Shown here one piece after another: positions 1 to 12,390 of a stretch of 64,000 bases of DNA. Source of the DNA: Alitta virens. Lineage: Eukaryota; Annelida; Polychaeta; Phyllodocida; Nereididae. Location of the stretch: assembly GCA_932294295.1 (NCBI GenBank), contig OW028581.1, positions 38,469,995-38,533,994 on the forward strand. The letters run 5' to 3'. The position numbers and the translations under genes are program-made. The notes under the pieces are model-generated. The model was not told where the DNA came from. It saw only the letters and a program-made list of their open reading frames with translations, and did not search any database. Numbering within the stretch: the stretch's first letter is position 1; every line of letters starts with the position of its first letter.

Positions 1-120
1 TCAGAGCCTTAGAGGCAGATGTAATGTTGAGATGATAAGGCTGCTTGGAGTCCACATCATTTTACACATTTACACCACGGGTGGGGTCTTTACTTGCCAC
101 GACATAGACACTTAGACAGG
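1..120 (-). repeat. SINE-B family fragment
   Basis: This stretch shares its sequence order with pieces near 1528, 6885, 42890, 49300 and 59663. The shared landmarks are a 'gaggcagatgtaatg' block, a 'cacatttac...gggtgggg' block and a 'cttgcc...catagacac' block. The fullest copy, at 59663-59945, has a tRNA-like head on the minus strand, so this is a headless tail fragment in the same minus orientation. Confidence 0.6.
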
Positions 121-1527
121 CCACACCTGTATTTCTTATTATTTTATATTATGTATATTAAGTATATTAAGTATATGAACCTGGGTATGCTAAAATAATT
201 GTAAAGGTTTTTTTGTCCGACACTTTGTCAGACTATTGAAACAAGCTTTCGCAGACACCGCTTTTTGATGAAATTATTGTAAATAAGGTTGCATCTACTT
301 TTCCAATGTTGGGCCAATATTGAGCCGATATTATATCTGCGTTTGATGAAATTCCGGCGAATTTTAGTGACGTTTCTCTAAGTTTATGTGATCCAACAGC
401 TGATGACCACATTAATCAGATTTTTTTCGTTGCCTGAGGAGCTTGGATCAATACTGGATCAGACCCTTAAGGCTTAAGTGCTCCTGATTCCAAGGGTGTC
501 TCCAGCTACAAATATTACGTCATGAGCTGAAAAGCAAAGCAAAATAATATCTTGTATGAAACATTGGCTGAAATACTAAGCTAGCTCACATGAGATGATA
601 TCTACTGCATTGATGTTATAATAGATTACTTTTATGGTACAATATTGGCATTTAGAACAAAATCAGCTACAGAGTAAGATTATTAGCTGTATCTGCAGAC
701 AACCCAACTTTTTGGGAACAATAAACAACCCCATATATGATCCACACAATTTCGGTGATCTTCCTTGTGTTATTTTTATGAAAAATTGCACACACACATT
801 TTTTACTTAATACCAAGTAAACATTTTATGATTTGTAATTATATATTGTGGTGTTCATGCACTTGAATTTTATTAAATATTTTTTATTTTTGTACAACAT
901 TTTTTTTTTTACATTGATTTATAATTATATGTTATGATGTTTATGCACTTAAATTTTATTGACCATTTTTTAATTAATTAATATTTTTTTTTTAAGAGAA
1001 ATATATATTTATCATAATATCTTTTTTGGCTATGCTTTTTTTCTTTCTTCTAGTTTCATAAATAGCTGATGAAGAATTGTACATGGTTTTATTGTGAAAG
1101 CAAATATTGTTCCAGACGATTCAGTGTTTACAATGAAATAAAGCAAAAATATGCAATAAATGAATATATTTAATGTAGATAATGATCTTATATCATGATA
1201 TCATAAAATGATAACATGAAATGTAATGCATAGCTCATTGGAATCAATGCGCTAACTTTGGACTTCCTAAAATCTGATATTATAATAATATTAAATGCGA
1301 AACATGACCTTGTATTTGTGATTGCTTATTAGATTTACAGTTGACCCAGATTTAGTAAACACATAATTGTGTTAGATGCAATCTACTATATCTTCCTTGT
1401 TTCACATTTTGGAAATATTTCTTCAGTATAGACATAGCAATTTCATGGGAAAAAGTATTCATCATCATGCAGGTAGGTGATATGCCAATGTTTCAATATT
1501 ACTGGGTCTGAAGCTTAGTCAGCTTGT
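121..1527. other. AT-rich stretch without a recognisable gene
   Basis: Both strands lack convincing exons. There are A/T runs and a short 'gggccaatattgagccgat' segment near 311 that resembles blocks at 13390 and 14690-14900. Nothing else is supported. Confidence 0.5.
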
Positions 1528-1712
1528 ATGACCAGCTACCAGAGGCAGACGCAATGATGAGATGTTAGGGTTCGAATCCACACCTTTTTACACATTTACC
1601 CCATGGGTGGGGTCTTTTACTTGCCTCAGCATATAGACACCGAGTACAAGTTCGTGCGATCGACATCCAGCTGGGATGTAGCTCATGAAGATATTAACAT
1701 TTTATTGAATTG
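1528..1712 (-). repeat. SINE-B family fragment
   Basis: It carries the same ordered blocks as the copy at 59663-59945: 'ccagaggcagacg', then 'acatttaccccatgggtgg', then 'cttgcctcagcat', then 'gacatccagctgggatgt'. The tRNA-like head is missing. The orientation follows the fullest copy, whose Pol III boxes are on the minus strand. Confidence 0.65.
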
Positions 1713-1738
1713 GCTAGGCTATTATTTATTTACACTCT

Positions 1739-1781
1739 GCGATAGATAGATAGACAGATAGATAGATAGATAGATAGATAT

Positions 1782-1829
<48 letters not shown>

Positions 1830-1847
1830 ATAGATAAATAGTTAGAC

Positions 1848-1882
<35 letters not shown>

Positions 1883-2289
1883 AATATAGATAGATAGATA
1901 GATATATAGGTAGTTACACAGCTAGATAGACAGATATAGATAGATAGATAGCTGGACAGATAGATAGACAGATAGATCATTGTAGATGGATAGACATATA
2001 AATAGATAGATAGCTAGCTAGATAGATAGATAGTGAGATAGATAGATAGATAGACAGATGGATAGATAGCTAGATAGAAATATAGATAGATTGATAGATT
2101 AAAAGATGGATAGATGAATAGATAGATAGATCGACAGATAAAACAGACAGATAGATAGATAGACAGATCCATACATAGATACATAGATACATAGATAGAT
2201 ACATGGATAGATAGCTGGTTAGATACTAGATAGGTAGAAGTATAGATGGATAGATAGATAGACAGTTAGACAGTTAGACAGTTAGACAC

Positions 2290-2343
<54 letters not shown>

Positions 2344-2385
2344 GGATAGAGATAGGTAGATAGATAATAGATAGATAGATTATAC
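1739..2385. repeat. GATA tetranucleotide microsatellite (about 0.65 kb)
   Basis: A nearly continuous array of GATA units, broken by single-base variants such as GACA, GGTA and GCTA. Its minus-strand reading gives a spurious Tyr/Leu/Ser-rich open frame at 1726-1980. A second array lies at 10192-10445. Confidence 0.97.
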
Positions 2386-4463
2386 TATTTTTCCAAATGT
2401 TTGAATTCGTTGTGCACTAACGTATATGATGTAAAGGAATAAACATCATCTACAAAGAAATATTGATTTTTTTTTTATATTGCCTCATAACTGAACTTTA
2501 ATTAAGTACGCAAATCAGAAATCACATTAATTATTTGGGATTTAGTTTGTATGGATGTTATTGTGGACTCGGTTGCAACAGATTCATGTTTATTTCATTG
2601 GTAAGTTGATATATATGTACATTTAATGACATAATTAAGATAAACATAATATATACATTGTGATAACATAGCATGGCAGGCTTATATGCCAGTGATTCCA
2701 GGTATGGGGGTTAGAATCCACATACCTTTGGCCTAGTGTTGCCAATTGAACCTTCGACCTTCAGAGAAGTTTGGTAGTGCATGAGCCAGATCATCATGAT
2801 AAACTAATTCATGAAATTCTTTTTACGAAATTGTAAAACATCATTTAGATAAGCAAGAGGATATATTAACATATTCATTTATACACGAGTAATTAAATGA
2901 TCACAGGACTATAATCATGATAATATCTTAATGCCAAAGCATGATGCCGAAGGCCACTATGTCGCTGAATGCAATGCATATACATAAAATATATAATTAT
3001 ATTTGATATCAATGCATTAAAAGCAAATTTATAGCAGAGAGGGAGAATCTCTGGCATGAAATCCAGTAGTGCCAATGTAATTCGTTTTTTATTTACATGT
3101 ATTATATACTGTAATTTTAATTAGAACTCTGTACCAGGTGTGTACGAATAAATAATACATTGAGAAGAGGAGCTATTTTGCTCTTTTTATTTCTATTTGA
3201 GTTAAAGTAAATTGTAATGAATCAATCATGAAATATTGTTATAAATCAGGAATTGGTGGTTATCAAACAGAAGTCAGCTTGAATACGTTTGGACACATTG
3301 CCGTTTATTGGCTAAACAAGAAATGGATGGACACAGATAGACGACAGACAACACAGAGACAGATGAAACACAAAACATAAATATACAGCTTGCTTTTGTA
3401 GACAGCCCAAAGCAATGGGTGTTATGACATACCATAAATGCATGTTTCTAAAATTATAATAGACATATCTGGCTTCCCAACAATTGGTGGCAATTATTAA
3501 CTTTTTTTTTTTAATTTCTTAAATGTTTTGACTTTGATTGGAACTTAAGTTTATACATTTTTTAAGTACCAATTGAACAAGCACATAATAATGAATGTGC
3601 AATAAAGCAGAAGTAATGATGCAACATAGTATAAATCTAGGAATTTGTACAGTCACAATGAACGAAAACACTATATAAGAATTAGTGTAGATAATCCTAT
3701 AAAAATAGGGATGGGTGGGTGGGAGAACTGAATCTGATGAGACGATTGAATTTGAGCGGGAGAGTCCGCTTATATAAGCTCCCAGGATTAGGGGCAAGGA
3801 AGTGCCCCCTGATTGGCTAGCTGATGGTCAAGAGACCAGAACACTTCCTGGCCATACAGGAAGTGGCTAGCAAGAAGAAACCAATATGGCTGCCCAGTGA
3901 CTTTAACCAAATTTACATGGTACGTAAATCTCATTAATCCCCCCCCCCCCTCCCCCACATCAGGGCATGGGGTAGGATGAGTGTACACCTCCAAACAGCT
4001 GGGAGAGGTCTAGTTACACAACTGAAACTTGAGGCCAGAACGGAAAAACTACTTTAAAAAGTGTGAAAAAAATATATATGAATAGGCACTTACCTCTGCG
4101 GAGTTCCCAATAGCTAGTAGTTCGTAGTAGATAAGATATGACATGATACCAGAGACTATACCCACCCTCTGATAAAACGGCATAATCATCATGACAACAG
4201 CAGTCGATTCCAGCACTGTCTAGACTCGTCAATGTAGATCATGAAGACAGCTTCGCCCTCATACATCGTCATATGCCAGTTGATTGAGGGCTCTCCTCCA
4301 CCTCGAATTCCGACTTTTCACATGCATTATCATGTCAACTGTCTTCCAAAGTTGTGCACACTATTACATTTTCACTGATTGAACAGCTGCTTTGTACCTA
4401 CATCTACAATGCTTAGGTGTAAATCCTCCTACTTCGCTCCGCACTGTGCCACGCGGTTTGGAG
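2386..4463. other. No gene seen
   Basis: AT-rich sequence with only short chance open frames. It includes a poly-C tract near 3939-3955 and no splice-bounded coding segment that I can support. Confidence 0.45.
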
Positions 4464-5024
4464 CGGGATGACCTAAAAGGCGGGACCTGCCGCCGGGATA
4501 TGGCGGGATGGGCGGGACGAACTAAAAGGCGGGAACAATGTAGGCGGGATGCCTGCGAAATCCTTCAGGGTGCGCTGAGCTGCATGTATGAAAGGGCGAA
4601 TTCGGCGCCGGAAAATTTGGTGAATTTGGCTCATGAATGAAGTGAATTCGGCGTAAAAAAACGGTGAATTCGGCGCACTGAATAATTCTCATAGTTTTGC
4701 AATGTCTAACCAAAATGAAATACCTCCTTCCACTCCAAAGATGTGCAAATCGTGTTCAGTTCTATTAGTGTTCAGAATATGATGTCGATTTAATTGTTCA
4801 ATACTGCCTACACAATAAGCGGTGACAAATAACTGTCACCGTGCCGAATTCACTATATTTGACTGGTCAAAATAAGCGATAATAGGTTTTCACAGCCTTC
4901 TATCGACAGTTCTGTCACACCGAACCTACGTCCCGTCAGAACAATCATATCCCGGCGGCTTGTCTCACCTTTTAGTTCGTTCCGCCATGTCCCGGCGTCT
5001 GGTCCCGCCATTTAGGTCATCCCG
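4464..5024. mobile_element. Fold-back DNA element with long terminal inverted repeats
   Basis: The left end begins CGGGATGACCTAAAAGGCGG and the right end finishes as its imperfect reverse complement, CCGCCATTTAGGTCATCCCG in plus-strand order, followed by tttggag. The inverted arms extend roughly 80-100 bp and are GC-richer than the surroundings. The 7 bases 'tttggag' lie directly outside both ends (4457-4463 and 5025-5031), as expected of a target-site duplication. The interior has several 'gaattcggcg' repeats and no transposase, so this is non-autonomous. The superfamily is not assigned. Confidence 0.85.
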
Positions 5025-5031
5025 TTTGGAG

Positions 5032-6725
5032 CAAAAGGTCAAGGCCGATGTGGAAAAACAGGCGTTCGGACACAGGCTGGATCACCTTTGTTTGACTGCA
5101 GTAATCAGAGCTGTTCATTAAAAATATCTGTCATTCAAGTAAAAACATCGTATCATATATATAATGTCATAAAAAACACATGTTACCAAATCTCGTAACC
5201 AACGTTAGGAAAACTTTGTTTGTATACAATTGCGCATGGGTGAGATTTAAATTCCAGAAAAGGCTCAGTCAAAATTATCGTGGTGCTGCCACCTGTCGCT
5301 GGTTTCGTAGTGAGGGCTGCCACCTAGCTCCTGCAACCTTGAACATGCAGCCTCTGGGCTCTGGCCTTCGGCTAATATCTATCTGATAAATATCATGATA
5401 CTGTTCAACCAGCGACATGATTCTAACTTCCTATTTTACAATATAGCATCTGATAATGGTACTGTCGAACACTATGGATTCTTGTTTGTGGATCATTATT
5501 AACACAGAGGATTCAAAAAGCAATTAAGAAACATAAATATATATAATTATTTTCGGTAAGTAATTCCTGCTTGGTAATTTGAAAGTTCAGAGATTTCGGT
5601 GCTTTTAATAAATTAGTTAATATATTTAAATTTTTTTAATATGTACTCAATAGCATCGTGTATAGTATATATATTTATAGCTTAAAAACAAATCCACTTT
5701 TATATCAATATATAACATGATACAACCAACTAGAACAGGTAAAATTGACAACAACAAAAAACAAAAAAACTCTAATTTGATCTATAACGGTCTCTATGAC
5801 TTCGCTCCAGGCATATCTTTCTTTTTAGGAAGCTCTTGACTTACAATGTAAAAATAGCACCTTTACAAATGCTTCTTTTTAAAAAAATTTTACTTTAACT
5901 AGTTAGAAGTAGCCAAAAATGTGACATGAGAACATAGTCAATTTTGAATAGTCCTTGAAATTAAATCTATAAACTGCATGCAATCTATGATGTTGAAATT
6001 CTACTTCCTATTAAACACAATCTAGCTTTGAATTCATGTAAACTTCCTAAATGATATTCCCAAAACTGAAGTGCATGTCATATATTTTCACGAGATGATA
6101 CTATTAACAACAAAAACATTTGAAACTATATTTAAGTATTAGATACGCATTAGCTAGAGTTATTATAATAACAATAGTATGTTCTGTGGCATAGATGCAG
6201 CAGCAACAATATTTCAATTAATACATGGCCAAGGATACATTGATTTAGTTAAGAAATATTTTCCCAACAAGAATTGTACGATAGAATATATTTCATGTCT
6301 GCATGGTTTTCATGTGCCGATTATTATTTCTATTACAACACTTTTGGAAGTCTGTCTGGCTGGTCTTAAAATCCTGTCAATAATTCCGTTGGCACAGTTG
6401 CACTTTGCAAACTTTACTGGTTTCACCACAGGAAACTACCATGATGTTCACAGTATATATCTGCTCTAGTGCAGTTTGAAATACATATTAGCTCATATTG
6501 AAGGCTGTAATTTTCAAGCCAGATTGCTGACAACAAACTTGCTGTCTTGTCAGCTTTCAAGTAAGTGCTGATTACATAATAGGTGCTTATATGATGTGAC
6601 CCCATTTAGCACAATCTTAGACACTTTGTTCTTCACCATGTTTACTCTCTTCACTCTTTCTTTGTTTTCATGTAGACCTATAGTAGAACCTGGATATTGA
6701 AATCAGCCTTTTTCATTTTAACAGC
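5032..6725. other. No gene seen
   Basis: AT-rich spacer. The plus-strand open frame at 6179-6469 has no recognisable domain, no matching splice sites and composition like its surroundings, so I do not call it a gene. Confidence 0.4.
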
Positions 6726-6856
6726 TGGGTGGCCTAACCAAGACAACATTCCAAATTGTATCGACAACGGCGCAATATCGGCGATTTCAAAACGATGTTG
6801 TACCGACGGCGGGCGATATAGAAACAACGCTGGCCCAATTTGGAATGCCACCTGGG
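6726..6856. mobile_element. Short inverted-repeat element (CATTCCRAATYG family), copy 1
   Basis: The core runs from 'cattccaaattg' to 'caatttggaatg'. The flanks 'gggtggc' and 'gccaccTggg' extend the inverted symmetry. Internal pieces such as 'gatgttgtaccgacggc' recur in copies at 8099-8199 and 17414-17514. There is no coding capacity, so it is MITE-like. Confidence 0.7.
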
Positions 6857-6884
6857 TATATGGTGCATAAATCGGTCAATTCCA

Positions 6885-7140
6885 TATAAGCCTCCTTTGT
6901 TGAAAGTCGTGTGTTCAATAGCCGGCCCAGGCACTCTTCACAAGCTACATTACAGGCATTCTCTGCTGGATATGCCGAGACATTAAATTGGAGAGGCCTT
7001 GTACTCGGTGTCTATGCTGAAGCGAGTAAAAAAACCCACCCATGGGGTAATGTGTAACATGGTGTGAATTCCAAGCCTTAACATCTCATTACGTCTGCCT
7101 CTGGTAACTGGTCATACAAGCTGATTAAACTTGAAACCCA
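6885..7140 (+). repeat. SINE-B family fragment in the opposite orientation
   Basis: Read on plus it gives 'attaaattggagaggcc', 'gtactcggtgtctatgctgaagc', 'cccacccatggggtaa' and 'cgtctgcctctgg', in the reverse-complement order of the copy at 1528. The head region is decayed. Confidence 0.6.
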
Positions 7141-7855
7141 GAAGACAGGGCTTTGCAATTAAAAGTGTGGGGTGTCACTGGCGAATGTGATGTCATCACA
7201 TGATGTCATAATTTCAAATAATCCGCATTGATGTGATTTGGGCTTTAAACTTAACCGATTGTCAAAGAATTCAGCAGAAAAATGATTTTTTATCTTGCAT
7301 CTGAGTTCATGACAAGGCAACGCCTCTGCAAATCATAGAAATGAACATAATTATGATTACTGCCTCATTAAAGTATCACTATCATGTATACAACTTCCAT
7401 TTTGGCAGGTTGAAGAGGTAAACACTAAAAGAATGGAAAAACGCTACAATTTTCAAGGATTCTTGCATATTTTGAATAATATCATCATTGTACTGTTCTT
7501 AATGGCATGTCGATCAAGGTCATTGAGATAATGCACAGTATATATAGTATTGAAGAGGTTATCTTAATATTCATAATTATATTCTAGTGGTAAGGTATTT
7601 GTAATTTAGATGAGTTACAAATCTTGCTATTTTTCATTACTTTCAAAGCTATAATATCTAAACCAGGAATTCCATAATATAATGGGCGCTACCAAATGAC
7701 AATTAATAACTGTTAAACTAATGCGTTGTTAACATGTATTACATATTTATTCACTCAATGTCAATTGATTTTGGTTCCTTATCTGGTTATTCAAGTGCAT
7801 ATTTTAACAGGCTATTTCTAATAAGACCACCTCACTATTGAGGCCAGCTGGGTAC
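7141..7855. other. No gene seen
   Basis: AT-rich spacer; nothing recognisable on either strand. Confidence 0.4.
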
Positions 7856-8044
7856 TGGGCAGGGCCATAGCTCAGTGGTAGCGCTCTGGGCTTCCAACCA
7901 CTGGGTCCCGGGTTCAATTCCCAGTTAAGCCTAAGTTGGATGGCTGTTTCATCCTTGGTCTCATTGCCATGGTCCCTGCCTGTCCTAATTAGCCCATCTG
8001 GTGGAGAAATACAGGACGTAAAGCCCAAATCACACACACACACA
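7856..8044 (+). mobile_element. tRNA-derived SINE-A, copy 1
   Basis: The head resembles a tRNA: an A-box-like 'tagctcagtggtagcgc', an anticodon-loop-like 'cttccaa' and a B-box 'ggttcaattcc'. A conserved body follows ('ttgccatggtccctgcctgt', 'aaatacaggacgtaaagccc'), then a (CA)n tail. The 12-bp direct repeat 'ccagctgggtac' flanks it at 7844-7855 and 8045-8056, a clean target-site duplication. Confidence 0.93.
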
Positions 8045-8098
8045 CCAGCTGGGTACAAACTAGTGTCTTTTTTTTGTAATAATGGTAAATCCAGATAG

Positions 8099-8199
8099 CA
8101 TTCCGAATCGTTTCAATGTCACCATGATGTCGGTGATGTAAAAATGATGTCGTACCGACGGCAGCTGACATAGAAATGACGCTAACCCGATTTGGAATG
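8099..8199. mobile_element. Short inverted-repeat element (CATTCCRAATYG family), copy 2
   Basis: It begins 'cattccgaatcg' and ends 'cgatttggaatg'. The interior has 'gatgtcgtaccgacggc', as in copy 1. No coding capacity. Confidence 0.7.
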
Positions 8200-8813
8200 A
8201 TATCGGAGAAGTTTATATCATATTACATAAAATATCATTTTGCATAAATGGTAATATAGTGTATTTTTTCTACAATATTGATATAAACCAGTAAATCAAA
8301 GAGTAAATCTACAGCATTTTTATTTGTTTTATTCATCAACGGTCGCACAAAAAGTATATTCGGACATATTCAGAATTTGGTGCGCATCCAAAGAGTATAC
8401 AAGTTATTTGGCTTTTCCTGGCATCAGATTGGATGCTAACATTCAATATATCATTATATGTCTGTGGATGTTTCAATACATCATTTATGTATTTATAATA
8501 AGGCAAACGTATCTCAATAGCTTCTGGTACTCAGGCACTAACCTTACCTTACAAATGTGTTTTTATTTTTGGTATGCTTCACATAGTAACATTGTCTATG
8601 GATTGCAAATACATTTCGGAAAATATTTCCAAAATATTTCTAAAACATATTGTGGAAATGTTCGGCAGTGCAATATTTTTTAATTCATGTAATTATTTAG
8701 TTTTTGACAATTTTTGAGGCTCCACACTTTACATTGTAACGATGATTATGTTGTATAATATTGTGGTTAGTTGATAATCTAAATGGTGTATAATGTAATC
8801 GTTTTTTTATGGG
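8200..8813. other. No gene seen
   Basis: It includes a 119-codon open frame (8324-8683) that is rich in Ile, Tyr and Phe, as expected of AT-rich noncoding sequence. No domain or splice context supports it. Confidence 0.4.
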
Positions 8814-8899
8814 AAAAACCATGTGCGTTTTCCATGAGAAGGATAAGCACACAGAAATTGCATGGTTTTTAGTTAATTGTAATGAGACAAAAACCATGA
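8814..8899. repeat. Palindromic repeat related to the hairpin at 11703
   Basis: It contains 'aaaaaccatg', 'gcgttttccatg', 'gagaaggataag' and 'catggtttttagttaatt', motifs shared with the stronger hairpin at 11703-11847. The arms are diverged here. Confidence 0.5.
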
Positions 8900-9195
8900 G
8901 TATTCTTCAGTTTGTATTGCTTTTGTAGAGTTCTAATTTATAATGATCATTTTTAATTTTTATTAATTTTTTCTGTTCATCGGGCAACTCCCACAACAGC
9001 TTGTAAGTTTGGGTGTAATGTTTTGCATAGGTATAAAATAGACTTTCTTGTCTCTTGACGTGTCAAAATATAACTGTAAGATGTCTTAAGGACCATGTAT
9101 ACTATGGTGACAACATTAAACACATGCTGTGGCATGACAAACATTGATTATAGTAGGATTCAAAATAAATCCCCACCTGTTTTCGGTCGCATAGC

Positions 9196-9390
9196 GGTGG
9201 TGGTGGTGGATTAGGGTTTTACGTCCTGTATTTCTGCACCTGATGGGCTAATTAGGAGAGGTAGGGACCATGGCAATGAGATGAAGGATGAAACAGACAT
9301 CCAACATAGGCTCGACCGGGAATTGAACCCGGGACCCAGTGGTTGGAAGCCCAGCGGGCTACCACTGAGCTAGGCCTGCACCCCCATTCG
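9196..9390 (-). mobile_element. tRNA-derived SINE-A, copy 2
   Basis: This is the reverse complement of the SINE-A consensus. The B-box appears as 'gggaattgaacccggg' and the A-box as 'ctaccactgagcta'. The 9-bp repeat 'tcgcatagc' flanks it at 9187-9195 and 9391-9399. Confidence 0.92.
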
Positions 9391-10191
9391 TCGCATAGCA
9401 GCACAAAATGGGCAGAGATGTTCCCTAAAATTCATATTCCAACTTTCTAGCAGACAAAAACACTGACCGGAATTATATAACTTCAGTTTGCTACATTCGC
9501 CATTGTATTTCTGCTGCCTCTTTGTGATCATGGAAATTGGCTATAATGATGACAAATTGAAAAAAAAAAGTATCATTGCAAAGATAGGAAACTTGTACCG
9601 AGGGAGATTTTAATGGTTTAAAAAGTTGGGTTCAAATTTTTGGTAATATCTATTTTGTATTTCTCCAAAACATGTATAAGTAAATCCAGAAAACGAGTTG
9701 ACATTTATTTTGGCTTATACTATAACTGTGTCTTCAGAATTCCACAATCCAAGTTACTGGACAAAATATAATTAATTACACATCCCTAGCTGGCTTCTTT
9801 AGAAACTTTCACTTACACTTTTGATACCAAGAAAAGTCTCCTGTAATATGAATTATGATATATATAGCAAAATTTATGACCGGAAACGCATAGCATGTCT
9901 CATAAAACGGTACATCCACTGAAAAAAAAACAATTTTTTCTGCTTACCTTCAATGCCTTGTAGTTTCATACGGTAAAATCACACGGCCAATCGATGTAAG
10001 ACTCTTCAAATCTCTTTATGGTAATAAAAAAAAAGATGATCAGACATTGGATTAATTTTATGGTAGATTTTTATGGCATATTTATAGACCTTGAATTGTA
10101 TATATTTAGCTCCAGAAAGGCGGATTAGCTTGTGGGAAAATAGTGACTTAATCACATGTTCATGGCCATTTTGTTTTGTGTTGCTCAGCCA
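9391..10191. other. No gene seen
   Basis: AT-rich spacer without recognisable coding or repeat structure. Confidence 0.4.
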
Positions 10192-10445
10192 ATAGATAGA
10201 TGGATAGATAGATGGATAGAGAGATAGAGAGATAGATAGATAGATAGATAGATAAATAAACAGATAGATAAACGATAGATAGATAAATAAACAGATAGAT
10301 AGTTACATATTGTAGATAGATAGATAGATACATAGGTAGATAGATAGAAAGATAGATAGATAGATCGATAGATAGATAGATAGAAAGAAAGAAAGATAGA
10401 TAACTAGGTAGATAGATAGAAAGATAGAAAGATAGAAAGAAAAAA
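10192..10445. repeat. GATA tetranucleotide microsatellite, second array
   Basis: GATA units with GAAA and AATA variants. The minus-strand open frame over it is Tyr/Leu/Ser low complexity and is not a gene. Confidence 0.96.
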
Positions 10446-11702
10446 ATCACTGGTGTACACTAGTCTTGTATTAATATACATCTTCTCATTTTTCTTGTGC
10501 AAATGTCATTCTTTGCGAAGGTCATCTTTTTGTTGTTCAGGGGACTTTAAGCCGGGATGACTTTTTTTTTTGCCATTTTGTGACATTTGCTTCCAAGACA
10601 AAAATATCTTCCATAAAGTGTCACTGTTCCATTTAGATGCAACAGTTTCAATATGTATCTATTCATCACTTAAGATATTCTGCAAATGATGACTGTGACA
10701 GATAATCAGTTCATATACATTTCAGTGATTCATGAAGGCTCAACACAGATAATATGTCTCGTCTAGTATATATAGACATTAGCCCAATGATGCATGCTGA
10801 AGGCCAACATTATATCAATAGTAAATGGTGAGGAGTTCAACACGCAGTTTTGTTGGACGAGGAAAGAGTATGTGCACGAGGTGAAGCTGAGGGCAATATA
10901 CTCTTTCCATATCCCACTAAATTAATCAATTTCTCTTATAGTCCATAGGCTGGCTTGCGGTATTAAAGGTCTAACAATGAAATTACAGAATCATTAGATG
11001 TTCATGTACTGAGGTTATGCAATTTTTGCAAAGTGCTAATGTGACAGGCAGGAAAATTGCTTAAACTGAGAAAATATGAATCCATTTCTCTTGTACATTT
11101 AAGCGTAGATTTCTTAAGTCAATACACAGCCTATTGGCTACATAGTTTAACCAATTATTTTGTTTAACTAAGTAAACGAGCAAACATTTTCCATTGTTAG
11201 GTCACTTGGTTTTGAGGTGACAGCACATACATAGTGTAAAGTTTTTCCACTTCTCTTAAGTACAATATATCTTCCAATAAGAAGTAAGGTCTGGAATTAA
11301 ACGACTGATTTGGAAGAGCTATTTTTCTAAAGGTTGGAATTCAGATTGCTGAAAGTAAAAAGAAATTCGAGACGAAAAAGCTATATGGTGCTCTTTACAA
11401 CTAAATGTCCAGGACAATGAACAGCATAGACAAATATCTTGGAGAGAATAGATTACTCTGCAATGCAGTTGCGTTCATTGATTGTACGTGGTATCAGATT
11501 CCGAAGACCATTGGACTTTGAGAAAGGACAAGTAATTTGTGGAGACAAAAGAGACAAGTTATTAATAGACCTTCCAATTGTCCATGTAATACTCCCCTTA
11601 CAGACCAGAAGTGCATATCAGGCTCATAATAACAGGCCAAAGCTCAGTCTATGTTTAGCCAAATCAAAGACCCAAATAGATGGCTTCTTTTACCTGTCGT
11701 CT
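10446..11702. other. No gene seen
   Basis: Spacer with a chance 110-codon open frame (11439-11771) whose 3' part is the hairpin below. No domain is recognised. Confidence 0.4.
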
Positions 11703-11847
11703 ACATGGCCAATCGTGCCACGTGCGTTTTCCATGCGTTTGGATAAACGCATGGTTTTTGCTTCATTATGATTAGCTAAAAACCATGCGTTTTCCATGCG
11801 TTTATCCTTCTCATGGAAAACGCGCGTGGCACATTTGGCCATGAAGA
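11703..11847. repeat. Long imperfect hairpin, MITE-like
   Basis: The left arm starts 'catggccaatcgtgccacg' and the right arm ends with the reverse complement 'cgtggcacatttggccatg'. Both arms contain 'gcgttttccatg' and 'aaaaaccatgcg' type segments, so the transcript could fold into a stem of about 65 bp with a short loop near 11765. A diverged relative lies at 8814-8899. Confidence 0.75.
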
Positions 11848-12234
11848 AAGATGTAATGCTCTGATCAGGAATAAAACCCAGGTATCCTAGAGGACCTGTC
11901 AAATGTTTAAGCTCTAGACTATCCAGGCAGTTGCAAAACTGCTAGTTGCAGAGCAGCAGAAAACCAATTAATACCTTTTGTAAATATATGTCTTCCCAAA
12001 AAAGTCAATTTTGTGGACTTAGCTGCCATGAATATTGTCGTTTCCTGAGAAGTTATCAAGGACAATTTTGCCAAAGCAACCAATAGAATCTTTTCACTGA
12101 GCAGCCCTGAATTCAGCAAGACATAAGTCTTTCCTCTCCTCTTATTACTCATTTTGCTTTTCAGACATAGAAGATAATCACTGACTTATTCAATAAATAT
12201 AACTGCATAATAAGGTTTCAGATATACATTAAAA
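11848..12234. other. No gene seen
   Basis: Spacer without supported features. Confidence 0.4.
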
Positions 12235-12390
12235 TGCACTAAAAATACTGCTGCTAGAATGCACTTTGCTTCAGCTAGTCACAGCCAAGGGCAGGAACTT
12301 TTTCAGCCAATAGAATTGCAATATTCTGTCATAGCCACCTGGTGGAAATATAGAGAACCTTCCATGAAAATCCACTATTTATCAAATTAT
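12235..12390. repeat. Dispersed repeat C, copy 1
   Basis: The segments 'aaaatactgctgctagaatg', 'agaattgcaatattctgt', 'cacctggtggaaatatag' and 'aaaatccactatt' recur in the same order at 46304-46432, about 34 kb away inside an intron of the sulfotransferase gene. The class is unknown. Confidence 0.75.

Noticed and set aside
1726..1980. 84-codon Tyr/Leu/Ser-rich frame
   Set aside because: Pure GATA microsatellite read on minus; the same applies at 10160-10450.
6179..6469. 96-codon plus-strand frame
   Set aside because: No recognisable family, no supporting signals.
7856..8044. tRNA gene call for the SINE-A heads
   Set aside because: A- and B-boxes are present but the acceptor stem does not close and every copy continues into the same non-tRNA body with a target duplication, so these are SINEs. 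The same reasoning applies at the other seven copies.
8324..8683. 119-codon plus-strand frame
   Set aside because: Ile/Tyr/Phe-rich as expected by chance in AT-rich DNA; no domain and no splice or expression context.
11439..11902. Two overlapping frames of 110 and 70 codons
   Set aside because: Their overlap is the hairpin at 11703-11847; the remainder shows no domain.
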